Assembly: GCA_015490105.1 (NCBI GenBank)
Contig: WFYK01000106.1
Span: forward strand, 1 to 7,432
Direction of reading: 5' to 3'
Length of the DNA stretch: 7,432 nucleotides
DNA from: Aquificaceae bacterium
Lineage (GTDB): Bacteria > Aquificota > Aquificia > Aquificales > Aquificaceae
Part shown: piece after piece, positions 6,743-7,432 of the stretch
Position numbering within the stretch: the stretch's first letter is position 1
Layout: each line of letters starts with the position of its first letter
Program-made: the position numbers and the translations under genes
Notes under the pieces: generated by a model
Databases searched by the model: none
Told to the model about the DNA's origin: nothing
What the model saw: only the letters and a program-made list of their open reading frames with translations

Positions 6743-7260
6743 GCGTTCTCCTCTTGGGATTTGAGTTTTTTGAGTATAACCTTCATCATCGTGAGCATCG
6801 AACTTGGGTCGGTTGCGGTAATGAGATTTTTATCTACCTCTACGGGCTCTCCCGTGTATTGGGCACCTGCGTTTTCAAGGTCATCTTTTATAGCGGAAAA
6901 GCCCGTTACCCTTTTGCCTCTTACGATCTTAGCGGATATTAGAACCCAAGGTCCGTGACATACCGCACAGACAAGTTTGCCTTCTTCGTAGTGCCTTTTG
7001 ACCAAGTTCAAAACGTCCTTTGACCTTCTCAACCTGTCGGGTGCGTATCCTCCCGGCACGAAAACGCAGTCAAAATCTTCGTGCAGGACGTCCTTTATAG
7101 TTTTATCCGGAAAAAAGCTCATACCCCTCTTCCCTTTATATTCCCTCAAGGAAGGTCCTGCGGAGATCACCTCAAACCCTTCCTCTTTGAACCTCAAGTA
7201 AGGGTAAAGGAACTCCGAATCTTCCACGAGGTCTTCGAGGAATATTAGTATCCTCTTCAT
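6739..7260 (-). CDS. DJ-1/PfpI family protein (class I glutamine amidotransferase-like)
   Basis: This 173-residue single-domain cytoplasmic protein aligns over its whole length with PfpI/DJ-1 proteins. It has the N-terminal strand KRILIFLEDLVEDSEFLYPY with a candidate acidic residue near E13, FVPGGYAPDRLR (67-78), and the nucleophile elbow AVCHGPWVLISA (99-110) with C101 followed by H102. A later SAIKDDLENAGAQY segment (122-135) matches the family's DD-x2-NAG region. Relatives include proteases or chaperones, glyoxalase III-type enzymes and proposed deglycases, so the reaction is not predictable. I chose ATG at 7260 because it gives the usual MKRILIF start; an in-frame GTG at 7284 adds eight unsupported residues. 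Neither has a Shine-Dalgarno sequence. It heads the operon and its TGA overlaps the start of the metal-binding protein by 4 nt, a strong sign of co-translation. Confidence 0.93.
   Translation of the reverse strand: MKRILIFLEDLVEDSEFLYPYLRFKEEGFEVISAGPSLREYKGKRGMSFFPDKTIKDVLHEDFDCVFVPGGYAPDRLRRSKDVLNLVKRHYEEGKLVCAVCHGPWVLISAKIVRGKRVTGFSAIKDDLENAGAQYTGEPVEVDKNLITATDPSSMLTMMKVILKKLKSQEENA
6748..6753 (-). promoter_or_regulatory. Shine-Dalgarno site of the metal-binding protein gene
   Basis: The minus strand reads GAGGAG 5 nt before the TTG at 6742. The site lies inside the final codons of the DJ-1/PfpI gene. It is the reason for accepting the rare TTG start, which would otherwise be doubtful. 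Confidence 0.8.
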
Positions 7261-7261
7261 A

Positions 7262-7289
7262 AGGTTTAATTTTAAAATATCCACCGAAG
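7262..7289. promoter_or_regulatory. Putative divergent promoter region between the DJ-1/PfpI gene and accD
   Basis: The 29-nt gap between two divergent starts is AT-rich (TTTAATTTTAAAATAT at 7265-7280) and must carry or adjoin promoters for both directions. TAAAAT (7273-7278) toward accD and TATTTT (minus strand, 7280-7275) toward the metal operon are possible -10 boxes. Both would give very short leaders, which fits the absence of Shine-Dalgarno sites. No convincing -35 box was seen, so this rests mainly on gene layout. Confidence 0.4.
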
Positions 7290-7293
7290 GTGG
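7281..7293. repeat. Short perfect inverted repeat across the accD start codon
   Basis: CCACC-GAA-GGTGG is a perfect 5-bp inverted repeat with a 3-nt centre. The right arm contains the GTG start of accD (7290-7292). It could form a small RNA hairpin that hides the start, act as a DNA operator, or be chance; a 5-bp repeat is short enough that chance is realistic. Confidence 0.5.
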
Positions 7294-7432
7294 GACTTTT
7301 AGACAGGTTTTTTAAAAAAAGGAAGGAAAAGGAAACCCTGTGGACCAAGTGTCCCGAGTGTAAAACCTTACTATACGTTCCCGATCTAAAAGAAAACCTT
7401 AAGGTCTGTCCCAAGTGTGACTATCACTTTCC
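7290..7432 (+). CDS. accD: Acetyl-CoA carboxylase carboxyltransferase subunit beta, N-terminal part; cut by window end
   Basis: The first 47 codons are present and the frame runs off the window. The protein is the beta subunit of the carboxyltransferase that makes malonyl-CoA with AccA, the committed step of fatty-acid synthesis. The segment matches the AccD N-terminus: a basic leader GLLDRFFKKRKEKE, then LWTKCPECKTLLYVPDLKENLKVCPKCDYHF from residue 18. This is the family's four-cysteine zinc ribbon (C21, C24, C40, C43). The start is GTG at 7290; an in-frame TAA at 7260-7262 limits extension and no ATG or TTG lies between. No Shine-Dalgarno sequence precedes it, so translation may be from a very short leader. 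The basic stretch is encoded by a T6A7 run (7308-7320), which could be prone to slippage or sequencing error. The catalytic domain lies outside the window. Confidence 0.93.
   Translation, partial: MGLLDRFFKKRKEKETLWTKCPECKTLLYVPDLKENLKVCPKCDYHF

Noticed and set aside
7261..7284. GTG at 7284 as the start of the DJ-1/PfpI protein
   Set aside because: It adds eight residues ahead of the normal MKRILIF start and has no ribosome site; ATG at 7260 is preferred, though not proven.
7308..7322. T6A7 run in accD as a programmed frameshift site
   Set aside because: The run does not fit the X-XXY-YYZ pattern in the coding frame, and the zero frame continues into a correct AccD zinc ribbon; transcriptional slippage remains possible but nothing supports a purpose.
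1..7432. CRISPR array, tRNA/rRNA gene, insertion sequence or prophage
   Set aside because: No regularly spaced repeats, cloverleaf-like stretches, transposase or phage-like proteins were seen; coding sequence fills almost the entire window.

Overview
The window looks like part of a thermophilic bacterial chromosome, most likely Aquificales (Aquifex/Hydrogenobacter-like). The main reasons are a fused CTP:inositol-1-phosphate cytidylyltransferase / di-myo-inositol-phosphate-phosphate synthase, which makes a compatible solute typical of organisms growing above about 60 °C; very dense gene packing with overlapping ends; and Lys/Glu/Arg-rich proteins that use many ATA, AGA and AGG codons. The genus is inferred from gene content and style. 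No rRNA, tRNA, mobile element or CRISPR was seen.

Plus strand, 1-3181: three tightly spaced genes. They are the 3' part of glmS (glucosamine-6-phosphate synthase, cut by the window start), argD (acetylornithine aminotransferase) and the inositol-phosphate bifunctional enzyme. The gaps are 6 and 4 nt with no internal promoter or terminator evident, so they are probably co-transcribed.

Minus strand, 7260-3161: six genes read leftwards with overlapping or nearly touching ends. In transcription order they are a DJ-1/PfpI family protein, a periplasmic metal-binding protein, an ABC ATPase, an ABC-3 family permease (together a Zn/Mn/Fe-type importer), a cold-shock-domain protein, and a UMF1-type major facilitator transporter. 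Overlaps of 4, 13 and 16 nt link the first four. The cold-shock gene has the strongest Shine-Dalgarno sequence in the window, overlapping the permease stop codon. The last gene is odd: its first transmembrane helix is encoded upstream of any ATG, GTG or TTG in frame. Its 3' end overlaps the 3' end of the inositol-phosphate gene by 21 nt on the opposite strand.

Right edge, 7290-7432: the start of accD (acetyl-CoA carboxylase carboxyltransferase beta subunit) is divergent from the DJ-1/PfpI gene. The shared gap is 29 nt, AT-rich, and carries a short inverted repeat that includes the accD start codon. The most interesting points are the metal-importer operon with a DJ-1/PfpI gene at its head and cold-shock and UMF1 genes at its tail, and the missing canonical start codon of the UMF1 gene. 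The rest is ordinary housekeeping metabolism.
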